A DNA stretch of 41,888 bases from Litoreibacter sp. (lineage in GTDB: Bacteria; Pseudomonadota; Alphaproteobacteria; Rhodobacterales; Rhodobacteraceae), in contig JAPORH010000195.1 of the NCBI GenBank assembly GCA_026710325.1, forward strand, positions 1-41,888. The letters run 5' to 3'. The number at the start of each line of letters is the position of its first letter. Positions within the stretch are counted from its first letter, which is position 1. Of the stretch, positions 16,660 to 25,189 are shown one piece after another. Both the position numbers and the translations under genes were made by a program. The notes beneath the pieces are model-generated. The model was not told the origin of the DNA and made no database searches. It saw only the letters and a program-made list of their open reading frames with translations.

Positions 16660-18198
16660 ATGGCTGCGCTCTCCCAAATCACCTATTCCGACGATCAGGC
16701 CGTGGCCTTTGACGCGGTTGCGGATGTCTTGGGGCGGGCGGGTATCGACATCACCTCCGGCGACACGATGCCTTTGCAGGAGGCGCGCGAACAGGTCATG
16801 GCCATCGTTGGCAAGGCTGGTTCTGGCAAGACACTACTCCTGTCTGAGCTTGTGAAAGCCGTGACCGCATCGGGCGTCGATCTCGTCTCCGGCGACTACG
16901 AAGGCAAGGCCCGCAAAGATCGTCGCACCCTTGCTGTCCTCGCGCCAACCAACAAAGCGGCCTCCGTTTTGCGCAATCGCGGCGTGCCGGCGACCACAAT
17001 TCACCGTATTCTCTACACCCCTCTTTATGACCCTGACTATGAGCTGATCGCTGATTGGCTTGCAGGGCAGGGTGACCGCCCTGAGGTTGAGGGCATCACG
17101 GAGGAGGCCCTTGATCGCGCCAAGCAGTTTTACGATGCGCACAAATCGATCCCCGGTGCGCTTGCCGCCGCAGGTTTGCGAGGGTCGGACTTCATTCAAG
17201 GCTGGAAGCGTCGCGAAGACCCGCTCGATATTGGCTTCGTTGATGAAAGCTCGATGCTCGACGAAAAGCAGTTCGAAGACCTGCAAGAGATTTTTCCGAC
17301 ATTGGTCCTTTTTGGCGACCCCGCGCAGCTCGCTCCTGTTGGCTCCAACGGCGACATGGTCTTCGACCAGCTCAAAGACGGTCGCCGCTATGAGCTGTCG
17401 CGCGTCCACCGCCAAGACGCCGACAATCCGATCCTAGATCTGGCGCATGCCCTGGCCGACCCGGAGGTCGATTTTTATCGCTTCGAAAATCTGGTCCGCG
17501 AGGCCGCCCAAAAAGATGACCGGGTCGTTTTTGCCGAGCGGGTGGAGGCGGACCTGATGGCCCGCTCCCCCGTTTTGGTTTGGCGCAACGCGACCCGCAT
17601 TCGGCTGATCCAAGCCTGGCGCGGGGCTTATGGCGCAACCGTCGACACGCTTCTCCCCGGCGAGCCGCTGATCTGCGACGGGATCGAGCTGCCGGTGAAA
17701 CACCGCAAGAAACGCATCGATCTGGAGGCACGCGGCCTCGTGAAAGGCGCGCAGGTCGTCTATATGGGCCCCGGCAAGAAACCGGGCTTTTCGCGGCTGC
17801 ACGTGGTGGGCGCAGAGGACCCGCAGGTCTCCGCCGCATCGATCATCAAGATCGAGGCCCCGGACGAGGAAGAACCGTTCATTCCCTTCGCCGCTCGCAT
17901 GGGTGCATCTTTTCTGCACGGCGCGGCCGTGACGATCCACAAGGCGCAAGGCTCCCAATGGGAGACGGTTCAGGTTTTCGCCCCTGATCTTTATGCCGCC
18001 GCCCGCTCGGGCCGGTCGGAGGCTGGACAACCTGTCTGGAAACGGCTCGCCTATGTGGCGATCACGCGGGCAGAGAACCGGCTGCTTTGGATCACGCGCA
18101 ACCGCTTGAGCCGACCAAACTCTGCATTGGACACGAGCGATCTTGCGGCCATCGCACCTGCGCCGCTGGCGCTAGAGGCAGTCTCAGAGGAAAGTTAA
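16660..18198 (+). CDS. SF1 DNA helicase, RecD/Pif1-like
   Basis: This 512-residue ATPase shows superfamily 1B helicase motifs in order. Walker A is GKAGSGKT (51-58), motif Ia is APTNKAA (95-101), Walker B is VDESSM (194-199), and motif III is GDPAQLAPV (219-227). Near the C-terminus are TIHKAQGSQWETV and AYVAITRAENRL, the conserved motifs V and VI. It is shorter than RecD2 and has no N-terminal extension, resembling Dda/Pif1-type enzymes. Its exact job in repair or replication is unknown. Its end overlaps the convergent TIGR02186 gene by 4 bp. Confidence 0.9.
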   Translation: MAALSQITYSDDQAVAFDAVADVLGRAGIDITSGDTMPLQEAREQVMAIVGKAGSGKTLLLSELVKAVTASGVDLVSGDYEGKARKDRRTLAVLAPTNKAASVLRNRGVPATTIHRILYTPLYDPDYELIADWLAGQGDRPEVEGITEEALDRAKQFYDAHKSIPGALAAAGLRGSDFIQGWKRREDPLDIGFVDESSMLDEKQFEDLQEIFPTLVLFGDPAQLAPVGSNGDMVFDQLKDGRRYELSRVHRQDADNPILDLAHALADPEVDFYRFENLVREAAQKDDRVVFAERVEADLMARSPVLVWRNATRIRLIQAWRGAYGATVDTLLPGEPLICDGIELPVKHRKKRIDLEARGLVKGAQVVYMGPGKKPGFSRLHVVGAEDPQVSAASIIKIEAPDEEEPFIPFAARMGASFLHGAAVTIHKAQGSQWETVQVFAPDLYAAARSGRSEAGQPVWKRLAYVAITRAENRLLWITRNRLSRPNSALDTSDLAAIAPAPLALEAVSEES

Positions 18199-18953
18199 AA
18201 TCGCAAAAACCGAAAAAACGCTGAGGCCAACCACCCGGCTGCGATCGCTATTGTCAGCGACAGGACCCCGTAAATCAGCGGCCGGTCATGCGCCAGATCG
18301 TAAATCCAACGCTCCAATCCGACTTTGCGTACGTCGATGAAAGTCGTGAGCTTGCCGACAACCTCCCCCTCGCGGGTAATGAAAATCCGGGTCGGGTAGA
18401 CGCCTTCTACCAGATTTGCAGGCAGGTCTATCGTCGTCGAAAACAACGACTGCTGTTGCACCTCGACCGTATTGTCGAGCTGCTGATACAGGTTTTGCCC
18501 TTTGCGGATGCGGATCAGGGCCTCGGTGAAGCTCTCGGGGTCCTCAATCTCGGCGGGGGTGCCGACGGCGTAAATGGCGCGTGGGATTGAGACCTGATAG
18601 CGCAGATCTTCGGTATAGGTCAGCGTGTCTTCCAAAGCGCCAGAGGACGCGACGGCGTAAAAGCTTGGCGCGCGGTCCACTTTGATGGCGTCAGTATTCA
18701 CCCAAATCCCGAAGTGTTTCTCTTTACGCCGGACCGTAATCGGTCCTTGCGGCCCTGAAATGGCGATCACAACCTCTAACGGAGCAAGGTTTTCTTCCTC
18801 CCGCGCACCTTTGATCGCGCCGTAGATGAGGATATCGGAGCCGTCAAAGTTCGCGGTGATTTCCACGTCCCGCAAGGACATGTCGGCCACGACCTGCTCC
18901 GCCCAAACCGGTAAGCCCGCAAGCAAAGCGCATATGATGACCAGCGCGCGCAT
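18195..18953 (-). CDS. TIGR02186 family membrane-anchored periplasmic protein
   Basis: This 252-residue protein has a signal peptide (residues 1-18, ending AEQ), a large beta-rich periplasmic part and one membrane segment near the C-terminus (about 226-248). It matches the TIGR02186 family, whose members are found beside TauE/SafE permease genes in alphaproteobacteria. LSLRDVEITANFDGSDILIYGA-like text near the N-terminus (residues 25-46) is the typical family start. The ATG overlaps the stop of the permease gene by one base (TGATG), so the pair is probably coupled and works together. The molecular role is unknown. Confidence 0.85.
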   Translation of the reverse strand: MRALVIICALLAGLPVWAEQVVADMSLRDVEITANFDGSDILIYGAIKGAREEENLAPLEVVIAISGPQGPITVRRKEKHFGIWVNTDAIKVDRAPSFYAVASSGALEDTLTYTEDLRYQVSIPRAIYAVGTPAEIEDPESFTEALIRIRKGQNLYQQLDNTVEVQQQSLFSTTIDLPANLVEGVYPTRIFITREGEVVGKLTTFIDVRKVGLERWIYDLAHDRPLIYGVLSLTIAIAAGWLASAFFRFLRF

Positions 18954-19867
18954 CAGTGCCCCGCCGCTCCAAGCGAATAGAGCTCTGACGGCATGATAAG
19001 TAGGTCCAGCGCGAGCTTGGCGCAGACCGCCAACACCATGATCGACAGTAGAATGCGCAACTGTTCCGCAGGCAGCTTCGCCCCTATCCGGGTCCCCACC
19101 TGCGCACCCACAACGCCGCCCACAAGCAGCAGCACGGCCAAAGCCATGTCGACCGTGTAGTTCGTCGTCGCATGCATCAACGTGGTAAAACCGGTAACAA
19201 AAATGATCTGAAAGAGCGAGGTGCCAACGACCACTTTGGTCGGCATCCCCAGCAAGTAGATCATTGCAGGCACCATTATGAACCCGCCGCCGACCCCCAT
19301 GATCGCGGCTAAAATGCCTACGAAAACACCGACCAAAACCGGCGGAATGACCGAAATATAAAGCCCCGAGGTGCGGAATTTCATCTTGAAGGGCAGGGCA
19401 TGAACCAGCCCGTGCTTCTTGCGCGTCCGCACTTGATGCCCGCCTTTAGAGCGACGGATCGCCTTCAGGCTTTCGAAAAACATCAGCCCGCCGATGATGC
19501 CTAGGAAGACGACGTAGCAAAGCTTCACCAGCAGATCGACCTGGCCCATCTCCCGCAGCATTGCGAAGACCTGAACGCCAATTGCGGCTCCGGCGAGCCC
19601 GCCGATCAGCAGCACCGTGCCCATCCTCAGGTCCACCGTTTTGCGCTTGAGATGCGCCAACACGCCCGAGAAGGAGGAGGCCACGATCTGGTTCGCCTCT
19701 GTCGCCACCGCCACCGCAGGCGGGATGCCTATGAAGAACAAAAGTGGCGTCATCAAAAAGCCGCCGCCCACCCCAAACATGCCAGACAAGATGCCCACCA
19801 AACCGCCCAATCCCAAAAGCAGGAAGGCGTTGACCGAAACCTCGGCTATGGGGAGGTAGATATGCAT
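18953..19867 (-). CDS. TauE/SafE family sulfite/organosulfonate exporter-type permease
   Basis: This 304-residue membrane protein has two related halves, each with the family motif: GMFGVGGGFLMTP near residue 30 and AIMGVGGGFIMVPAM near residue 175. Seven to eight hydrophobic segments are visible. Family members move sulfite, sulfonates or similar anions across the inner membrane; the substrate here is not known. The ATG at 19867 has AAGGGGGG in front, and is preferred over a start nine codons earlier. It is co-transcribed with the TIGR02186 gene downstream. Confidence 0.9.
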   Translation of the reverse strand: MHIYLPIAEVSVNAFLLLGLGGLVGILSGMFGVGGGFLMTPLLFFIGIPPAVAVATEANQIVASSFSGVLAHLKRKTVDLRMGTVLLIGGLAGAAIGVQVFAMLREMGQVDLLVKLCYVVFLGIIGGLMFFESLKAIRRSKGGHQVRTRKKHGLVHALPFKMKFRTSGLYISVIPPVLVGVFVGILAAIMGVGGGFIMVPAMIYLLGMPTKVVVGTSLFQIIFVTGFTTLMHATTNYTVDMALAVLLLVGGVVGAQVGTRIGAKLPAEQLRILLSIMVLAVCAKLALDLLIMPSELYSLGAAGH

Positions 19868-19970
19868 GGCCCCCCTTAGACCCGCGCAGGGCAAGGGGGC
19901 AATGGCCTTTTATAGGTCCAGATGCCACAAATTGCTGCAACGCAGCGCAAAACGTGAAAATGGGACGAAA

Positions 19971-20939
19971 TTACCGTTCTTTGACGTAGGGCTCCCCGCC
20001 TGCACGCGGCGGAATCGCCTTGCCGACAAAGCCGGCAAGGATCACAACGGTCAGGATGTAAGGCAACGCCTTAAGCAGTTGCACCTGCACTTTGAAGCCC
20101 AGCAACGCCTCGATCACGTCCGGGCGCAGCGCGATGGCCTGCAAGAACCCAAAGAGAAGCGTGGCGTAAAGTGCGTGCCAAGGTCGCCATTTCGCGAAGA
20201 TCAACGCGGCCAGGGCGATAAAGCCGCGCCCTGCCGTCATCTCCCGTCCGAAGCCCGCATCGAGACCCGTGGACAGGTAAACGCCGCCCATGCCGCACAG
20301 CACGCCGCAAATCCCGACGGCTGCAAAACGCAGAGCGATCACGGACACGCCTGCCGTATCCACCGCCGCTGGGTTCTCCCCCACGGCGCGCAGGCGGAGG
20401 CCGAAGCGGGTGCGAAACAGCACGTACCAGCTTAGCGGCACCGCCAGCAGCGCGATATAGACCAAAGCAGAGTGGCCGGAGATCACCTCCGCGTAGAATT
20501 GCCCGATGATCGGCACGTCGCTTAGCGCGTCTGCAAAGGGCAGGGTGATTTCCTGAAACCGGCCCGAGCCTTGCAAAGGTGGTGTGCGCCCGCCCTGACT
20601 GAACCAGCTTTGCGCGACCAGAACCGTCATGCCGGAGGCAAGGAAGTTGATCGCGACACCTGATATCAGCTGATTGCCCCGAAACGTGATCGAGGCCACC
20701 CCGTGCAGTGCCGAAAGGGAGAGGGAGGCCATTAACCCCGCGAAAAGCCCTAGCCAGACAGAGCCGTAAACTGCCGCAATTGCCGCCGACAAGAACGCCG
20801 CGGCCAGCATCTTCCCTTCCAGCCCGATATCAAAAATCCCGGCTCTTTCGGAAAACAGCCCAGCCAGACAGGCGAAAAGCAGCGGTGTCGCCAGCCGCAA
20901 AGATGAGTCCAGAATTTGCAGAAGGGTCAGAAAATCCAT
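19971..20939 (-). CDS. ABC transporter permease, nucleoside/BMP type (second)
   Basis: This 322-residue inner-membrane protein has about eight to nine hydrophobic segments and matches the branched-chain/sugar-type (BPD_transp_2) permeases that pair with BMP-type binding proteins. Family text includes LFACLAGLFSERAGIFDIGLEGKM (in pieces: SERAG, IGLEGKM) and GRGFIALAALIFAKWRP. It is the last gene of the importer cluster, 4 bp after the other permease stop. The two permeases should form a heterodimer powered by the ATPase encoded upstream. Confidence 0.92.
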   Translation of the reverse strand: MDFLTLLQILDSSLRLATPLLFACLAGLFSERAGIFDIGLEGKMLAAAFLSAAIAAVYGSVWLGLFAGLMASLSLSALHGVASITFRGNQLISGVAINFLASGMTVLVAQSWFSQGGRTPPLQGSGRFQEITLPFADALSDVPIIGQFYAEVISGHSALVYIALLAVPLSWYVLFRTRFGLRLRAVGENPAAVDTAGVSVIALRFAAVGICGVLCGMGGVYLSTGLDAGFGREMTAGRGFIALAALIFAKWRPWHALYATLLFGFLQAIALRPDVIEALLGFKVQVQLLKALPYILTVVILAGFVGKAIPPRAGGEPYVKER

Positions 20940-20943
20940 GTTC

Positions 20944-22038
20944 TTAGCCCCCGCGCTTTCGCATCATCAGGAACATCTGCTCGACCGGCCGTCGCACCAT
21001 CCCGTCCAGCGCGCCGGTAAATAGAATCACCAAAGCTTGGATCACAACGATCAGATCGCGCGGGATCGAGGTCCAAAGCGCCAGCTCCGCCCCGCCTTGG
21101 TACAGGAATCCGAACAGAAGCGAGGCCAGCAACACCCCAAACGGATGGCTGCGCCCCATGAGCGCAACAGCGATGCCGATAAACCCGGCGCCTTCGACGG
21201 AGTTCAGAACAAGCCGCTCGGCTTCCCCCATCACGTTGTTAATCGCCATCATACCGGCCAGCCCACCGGAGATTGCCATCGCGATCATGGTGATTTTGAC
21301 CGACGAGATGCCAGCATATTTCGCCGCCGGTTCAGATTTACCGAAGGCGCGGATTTGGTAGCCCAGCTTGGTCCGCCAGATCAGGAAATAGACCGCCACG
21401 CAGGCAATCAGTGCGATGATCAAGGTCACATTGGCGGGCGTGCGCGCGGCAAACGGAATGCCGACCGCGTTCAACATGTCGCTGATTGTTGGCAAATGCG
21501 TGGCTTCGGGAAACCCAGCCGAGGAGGGGTCCATCCGCCCGGGTGGGCGCAAAATCTCGACCAGCACATAGTTCAACAGCGAAGCCGCGATGAAGTTGAA
21601 CATAATCGTGGTGATGACGATATGGCTGCCGCGCTTGGCTTGCAGATAGGCCGGGATCGTGGCCCAAAGCGCGCCAAAAGCTGCAGCGCCCAATGAGGCC
21701 GCGAGCAGTGCAATCGTCCAATGCGGCCAAGGGAAAAACAGGCAAATCAGCGCGACACCAAGCCCGCCAAGTGCCGCTTGTCCCTCACCGCCGATATTGA
21801 AAAGCGCCGCATGGAACGCCACCGCGACGGCGAGCCCGGTAAAGATAAAGTTGGTCGCGTAGTAGAGTGTGAAACCCCAGCCATAGCTCGAGCCCAATGC
21901 GCCATCGACCATCAGGCTCAGCGCCGCGATAGGGTCCTCCCCAATCGCTAGGATCACGAGGCCAGAGATCAAGAAGGCAAGCATCAAATTAATGAGCGGA
22001 ATCAGTAGGATGTCAGCCCATTTCGGCATGGTTTGCAT
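20944..22038 (-). CDS. ABC transporter permease, nucleoside/BMP type (first)
   Basis: This 364-residue permease has about nine to ten hydrophobic segments. The motif FNIGGEGQAALGGLG is typical of permeases that work with BMP-family binding proteins (the equivalent of YufP/NupP). GAGFIGIAVALMGRSHPFGV is the cytoplasmic loop that contacts the ATPase. It starts 2 bp after the ATPase gene stop, so the two are translated together. The likely cargo is a purine nucleoside or related compound, by family. Confidence 0.92.
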   Translation of the reverse strand: MQTMPKWADILLIPLINLMLAFLISGLVILAIGEDPIAALSLMVDGALGSSYGWGFTLYYATNFIFTGLAVAVAFHAALFNIGGEGQAALGGLGVALICLFFPWPHWTIALLAASLGAAAFGALWATIPAYLQAKRGSHIVITTIMFNFIAASLLNYVLVEILRPPGRMDPSSAGFPEATHLPTISDMLNAVGIPFAARTPANVTLIIALIACVAVYFLIWRTKLGYQIRAFGKSEPAAKYAGISSVKITMIAMAISGGLAGMMAINNVMGEAERLVLNSVEGAGFIGIAVALMGRSHPFGVLLASLLFGFLYQGGAELALWTSIPRDLIVVIQALVILFTGALDGMVRRPVEQMFLMMRKRGG

Positions 22039-22040
22039 CG

Positions 22041-23579
22041 TCAGGAGGCCTCCCTCTCTTGCCCGGTCATCCCTGCCATCAACAGTCCCAGTTCTTTCTC
22101 ATCCGTCTCAGTCGGAAGCCGTTCGCCCATCATTTGCCCGTCGAAGATCACGGCGATGCGGTCGGCGAGGGACAGGATTTCTTCCAACTCGACCGAGACA
22201 AGCAAAATAGCTTTGCCAGCGTCACGCAGCTCCACGATCCTCTGGTGGATAAACTCAATCGCGCCGATATCGACGCCGCGCGTTGGCTGGCCGATAAGCA
22301 GCAGCTCCGGGTTGCGCTCAATTTCCCGCGCCAAGACGATCTTCTGCTGGTTGCCCCCGGAGAAGCTTTTCGCCTCCAGCATGGGGTTGTCGGGCCGCAC
22401 GTCGAAGCGCTTGAACTTACCCACTGCGTCTTCCTTAATCGCGGCTTGATCCATCAGAAGGCCCGCGTTGAATTCTTCCTCATGGTGATAGCCGAAGGCC
22501 ACGTTTTCCCAGGCTTTGAAGTCCATAATCAGACCTTCGCGCTGGCGATCTTCAGGCACATGCGCAATGCCACGTGCACGGCGAGACCGCGCGTCTGATA
22601 GTGCGCCAGTCAGGTCAATCTCTTGCCCATTGACGCGCACGGTGCCGGTTGCGGTCTGCGTGCCGCCCAGCACTTCCAAAAGCTCTGACTGGCCATTCCC
22701 GGCTACGCCAGCAATGCCCAAGATCTCACCTGCGCGCACGTTCAGATCGATGCCCTTAAGCCGCTTTACGCCTTTTTCATCAACAACTTCCAGGTTTTCG
22801 ACTTCCAGCACTTTGTTGCCCGGTTGTGCTGGTTTCTTGTCGACGCGCAGCAGCACTTTGCGACCTACCATCAGCTCTGCGAGCTCCTGCGGAGAGGTCT
22901 CCGAAGTCTTCACCGTCGCCGTCATCTGACCACGTCGCATGACGGACACCGTGTCCGTCACCTCCATGATCTCCCGCAGTTTGTGGGTGATGAGGATGAT
23001 GGTCTTGCCCTGCGCCTTCAGCCCTTCGAGAATGCGGAAGAGGTGGTCCGCCTCGGCCGGTGTCAGCACGCCCGTCGGCTCGTCCAGGATCAAAATATCG
23101 GCCTGCCGGTAGAGCGCTTTCAAGATCTCCACCCGCTGCTGCATCCCCACGCCGATATTCTCGATCAGCGCGTCCGGATCGACATTCAGCTCATATTCCT
23201 TGGCCAGCTGCGTCAGCTCTTTGCGTGCCTTGCTCAGCGACGGCCCCAACCGCGCGCCGTCCTCCGCGCCAAGGATCACGTTTTCCAGCACGGTAAAGTT
23301 CTCAACCAGCTTGAAATGCTGGAACACCATCCCGATGCCCGCTGCAATCGCGGCCTGGCTGTCGGGGATCGCGGTCTTTTTGCCGGAGATGTAAATCTCC
23401 CCACTATCGGCTTTGTAAAACCCATAGAGGATCGACATCAGTGTCGATTTGCCCGCACCATTCTCACCAATGATCCCGTGGATCGTGCCGGGCATAACGC
23501 GGATGGAAATATCTTTATTGGCCTGAACAGGCCCAAAGGCTTTTGAAATGCCCTTTAACTCAATGGCAGGTGCAGTCAT
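22041..23579 (-). CDS. ABC transporter ATP-binding protein, two-domain nucleoside/sugar type
   Basis: This 512-residue ATPase has two fused nucleotide-binding domains, as in RbsA/YufO. Domain 1 has an intact Walker A GENGAGKST (38-46) and Walker B LILDEPTGVLTP. Domain 2 has a degenerate P-loop (GVAGNGQSELL), signature SFSGGNQQKIVLAREI and Walker-B-like LLLIGQPTRGVD. One weakened site is normal in this family. Its ATG overlaps the stop of the NTF2-like gene (ATGA). It powers uptake through the two permeases encoded next. Confidence 0.95.
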   Translation of the reverse strand: MTAPAIELKGISKAFGPVQANKDISIRVMPGTIHGIIGENGAGKSTLMSILYGFYKADSGEIYISGKKTAIPDSQAAIAAGIGMVFQHFKLVENFTVLENVILGAEDGARLGPSLSKARKELTQLAKEYELNVDPDALIENIGVGMQQRVEILKALYRQADILILDEPTGVLTPAEADHLFRILEGLKAQGKTIILITHKLREIMEVTDTVSVMRRGQMTATVKTSETSPQELAELMVGRKVLLRVDKKPAQPGNKVLEVENLEVVDEKGVKRLKGIDLNVRAGEILGIAGVAGNGQSELLEVLGGTQTATGTVRVNGQEIDLTGALSDARSRRARGIAHVPEDRQREGLIMDFKAWENVAFGYHHEEEFNAGLLMDQAAIKEDAVGKFKRFDVRPDNPMLEAKSFSGGNQQKIVLAREIERNPELLLIGQPTRGVDIGAIEFIHQRIVELRDAGKAILLVSVELEEILSLADRIAVIFDGQMMGERLPTETDEKELGLLMAGMTGQEREAS

Positions 23580-23941
23580 TCAGGGGCCCCTGTGCCCACA
23601 AAGCCGATCATGCGGGTGATTCTCTCCCCGTCGAAATCGGCGAAATACTGACCGTGTTGCACCATCTCGGGGCCATCTGGGCCCATACCACCAAACGCGA
23701 CGGTGGCACGCAGGCTGCCTGCCGTCTCATCCGTTTTCACGACTTTCGCTGTCCATCCCGGTGCGTTGGCGCTGAACATATTGACGTAGCCCGCAATCGC
23801 GGCTGGCCCGATCAAAACGCCCTCGCTGCGTGGGTCGGCATATGTCCCAGTTTGAGCATAGACGGATGCTATCGCGTCGGCGCGTGCCGCGTCATCTGCC
23901 ATCCCCCAAGCGTCGAAAAATGTCTCGAGTGAAGCGGTCAT
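23576..23941 (-). CDS. NTF2-like/SnoaL-fold small protein inside the ABC operon
   Basis: This 121-residue protein looks like the NTF2/SnoaL fold: an N-terminal helix pair (LETFFDAWGMADDAARADAIASVYA), the Y-A-D-P-R turn, and a curved C-terminal sheet ending HGQYFADFDGERITRMIGFVG. The fold can be an enzyme (isomerase, cyclase, hydrolase) or a ligand binder. The ATGA overlap with the ATPase gene and its place between the binding protein and ATPase genes tie it to the importer. It has no signal peptide, so it should act in the cytoplasm, perhaps on the imported compound. No catalytic residues can be assigned. Confidence 0.8.
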   Translation of the reverse strand: MTASLETFFDAWGMADDAARADAIASVYAQTGTYADPRSEGVLIGPAAIAGYVNMFSANAPGWTAKVVKTDETAGSLRATVAFGGMGPDGPEMVQHGQYFADFDGERITRMIGFVGTGAPE

Positions 23942-23970
23942 AGGCCCCCCTAGCTCCGCTTTGAATTGCG

Positions 23971-24000
23971 CTATCCGGGCCGGTGATCCAGCCCGGATAG
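23971..24000. repeat. Stem-loop after the binding-protein gene
   Basis: CTATCCGGGC (23971-23980) and GCCCGGATAG (23991-24000) make a perfect 10-bp stem with a 10-nt loop, 17 bp past the binding-protein stop. On the transcribed minus strand no T-tract follows. That fits an mRNA 3'-end stabiliser or partial stop which raises binding protein over the membrane parts, more than a full terminator. Confidence 0.75.
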
Positions 24001-24016
24001 GTTTTGTTTCAATGAC

Positions 24017-25012
24017 TTAGAAGGTCAAAGATGGGCAGCTCTCGTCGGACATATAGTCGTGCACTGCGATCTCGCCGGCGATGATCTTGTCCGCAATCGC
24101 GTCCACAGTGGCCTGCATTTCGGCGGAGACGAGGTCTGCGTTGTTCTCATCCATCGCGTAACCTACGCCCTCTGCGGCGAGGTTGAGAACCTTCACGCCG
24201 CCTGGCTGTTCAGTGCCAGCGGTGAAGGCGTCATATACGGCGACGTCCACACGCTTGAGCATGGAGGTCAGGATGGAGCCTGGGTGCATACCGTTTTGGT
24301 TGCTGTCGACGCCAATGCCCAAGATGCCAGCATCCGCTGCCGCCTGCAAAACGCCAACGCCCGTGCCGCCAGCAGCGTGGTAGACGACATCAGCACCCTG
24401 GCTGATCTGCGCCTTGGTCAGCTCGGCACCGGTCACGCGGTCATTCCAGGCCGCAGGGGTCGTGCCGGTCATATTGGCGATGATCTTGGTATCAGGGTTC
24501 GCTGCTTTCGCACCCTGCGCGTAGCCACAGGCAAAACGTCGGATCAGCGGGATGTCCATGCCGCCGACAAAGCCAACCGTGTTGTTCTTGGAGGCCTGCG
24601 CGGCCATGTAGCCCACCAGGTAAGAGCCTTCATGCTCGGTGAACACCACGGATGTCACGTTTGGCGCGTCCACGACCATATCGATGATCACAAAGTTCGT
24701 GTCAGGGTAGTCAGGGGCTACTTCGCCCAGCACGTTGCCGAAGGCAAAGCCGGTCATGACAACGGGGTTGGAGCCAGTTTCGGCCAGACGACGCAGGGCC
24801 TGCTCGCGCTGCGCCTCGGACTGCATCTCAATCTCGCGGTAAGAGCCACCGTTTTCTTCGGCCCATTTCTGCGCGCCGTTATATGCGGCTTCGTTAAAGG
24901 ACTTGTCGAACTTGCCGCCAAGGTCAAAAACGATGGCCGGGTCGGCCATTACGGCGCCCGCGCTCAAAGCGATGCTGGCCGCGGCGCCCATAAGTGATTT
25001 CATGAGGGTCAT
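24017..25012 (-). CDS. BMP-family ABC transporter substrate-binding protein
   Basis: This 331-residue periplasmic protein begins with a signal peptide (residues 1-23, ending GAVMA-D). Family features include VFDLGGKFDKSFNEAAYNGA, the GFVGGMDIPLIRRFACGY segment and GADVVYHAAGGTGVGVLQAA, which matches the ligand-binding core of PnrA/Med-type proteins. Such proteins bind purine nucleosides or related compounds. The ATG at 25012 was chosen because the longer frame to 25108 is not signal-like. It is the first gene of the importer cluster and is followed by a stem-loop. Confidence 0.93.
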   Translation of the reverse strand: MTLMKSLMGAAASIALSAGAVMADPAIVFDLGGKFDKSFNEAAYNGAQKWAEENGGSYREIEMQSEAQREQALRRLAETGSNPVVMTGFAFGNVLGEVAPDYPDTNFVIIDMVVDAPNVTSVVFTEHEGSYLVGYMAAQASKNNTVGFVGGMDIPLIRRFACGYAQGAKAANPDTKIIANMTGTTPAAWNDRVTGAELTKAQISQGADVVYHAAGGTGVGVLQAAADAGILGIGVDSNQNGMHPGSILTSMLKRVDVAVYDAFTAGTEQPGGVKVLNLAAEGVGYAMDENNADLVSAEMQATVDAIADKIIAGEIAVHDYMSDESCPSLTF

Positions 25013-25059
25013 TAGGGTCTCCCAGATGTTTTGTTCCCCGCCTTGTTTTCGGCAGGCCC

Positions 25060-25093
25060 GGGGACCGTCCCCCCGGTATTTCGTGAGCAGAGA
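25060..25093 (+). repeat. Dispersed hairpin/TATTT repeat, copy 3 (variant)
   Basis: GGGGAC-C-GTCCCC (25060-25072) is a 6-bp hairpin followed by CCGGTATTT and an A/G-rich tail CGTGAGCAGAGA. The order hairpin, C/G run, TATTT, purine tail is that of the other copies. It lies in the leader region of the binding-protein gene, on the opposite strand. Confidence 0.45.
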
Positions 25094-25113
25094 TCTCTCT
25101 CGGATCATCTGGG

Positions 25114-25143
25114 TATTAAGGGGTATCGCCGGGGGGAGGGCAA
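25114..25143 (-). promoter_or_regulatory. Possible promoter for the BMP importer cluster
   Basis: Read on the minus strand, TTGCCC (25138-25143) and TTAATA (25114-25119) are separated by 18 bp, a sigma-70-like layout, about 100 bp before the binding-protein ATG. The long leader would include the repeat at 25060-25093. This is a pattern match only. Confidence 0.3.
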
Positions 25144-25189
25144 CCGATTCTTAACTATGATCAGAGCTCTGCCCGGAACTGACCCATGG

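Noticed and set aside
25013-25108. N-terminal extension of the binding protein to 25108
   Set aside because: The extra 32 residues are charged and precede a clear signal peptide; the ATG at 25012 has a ribosome-binding site.
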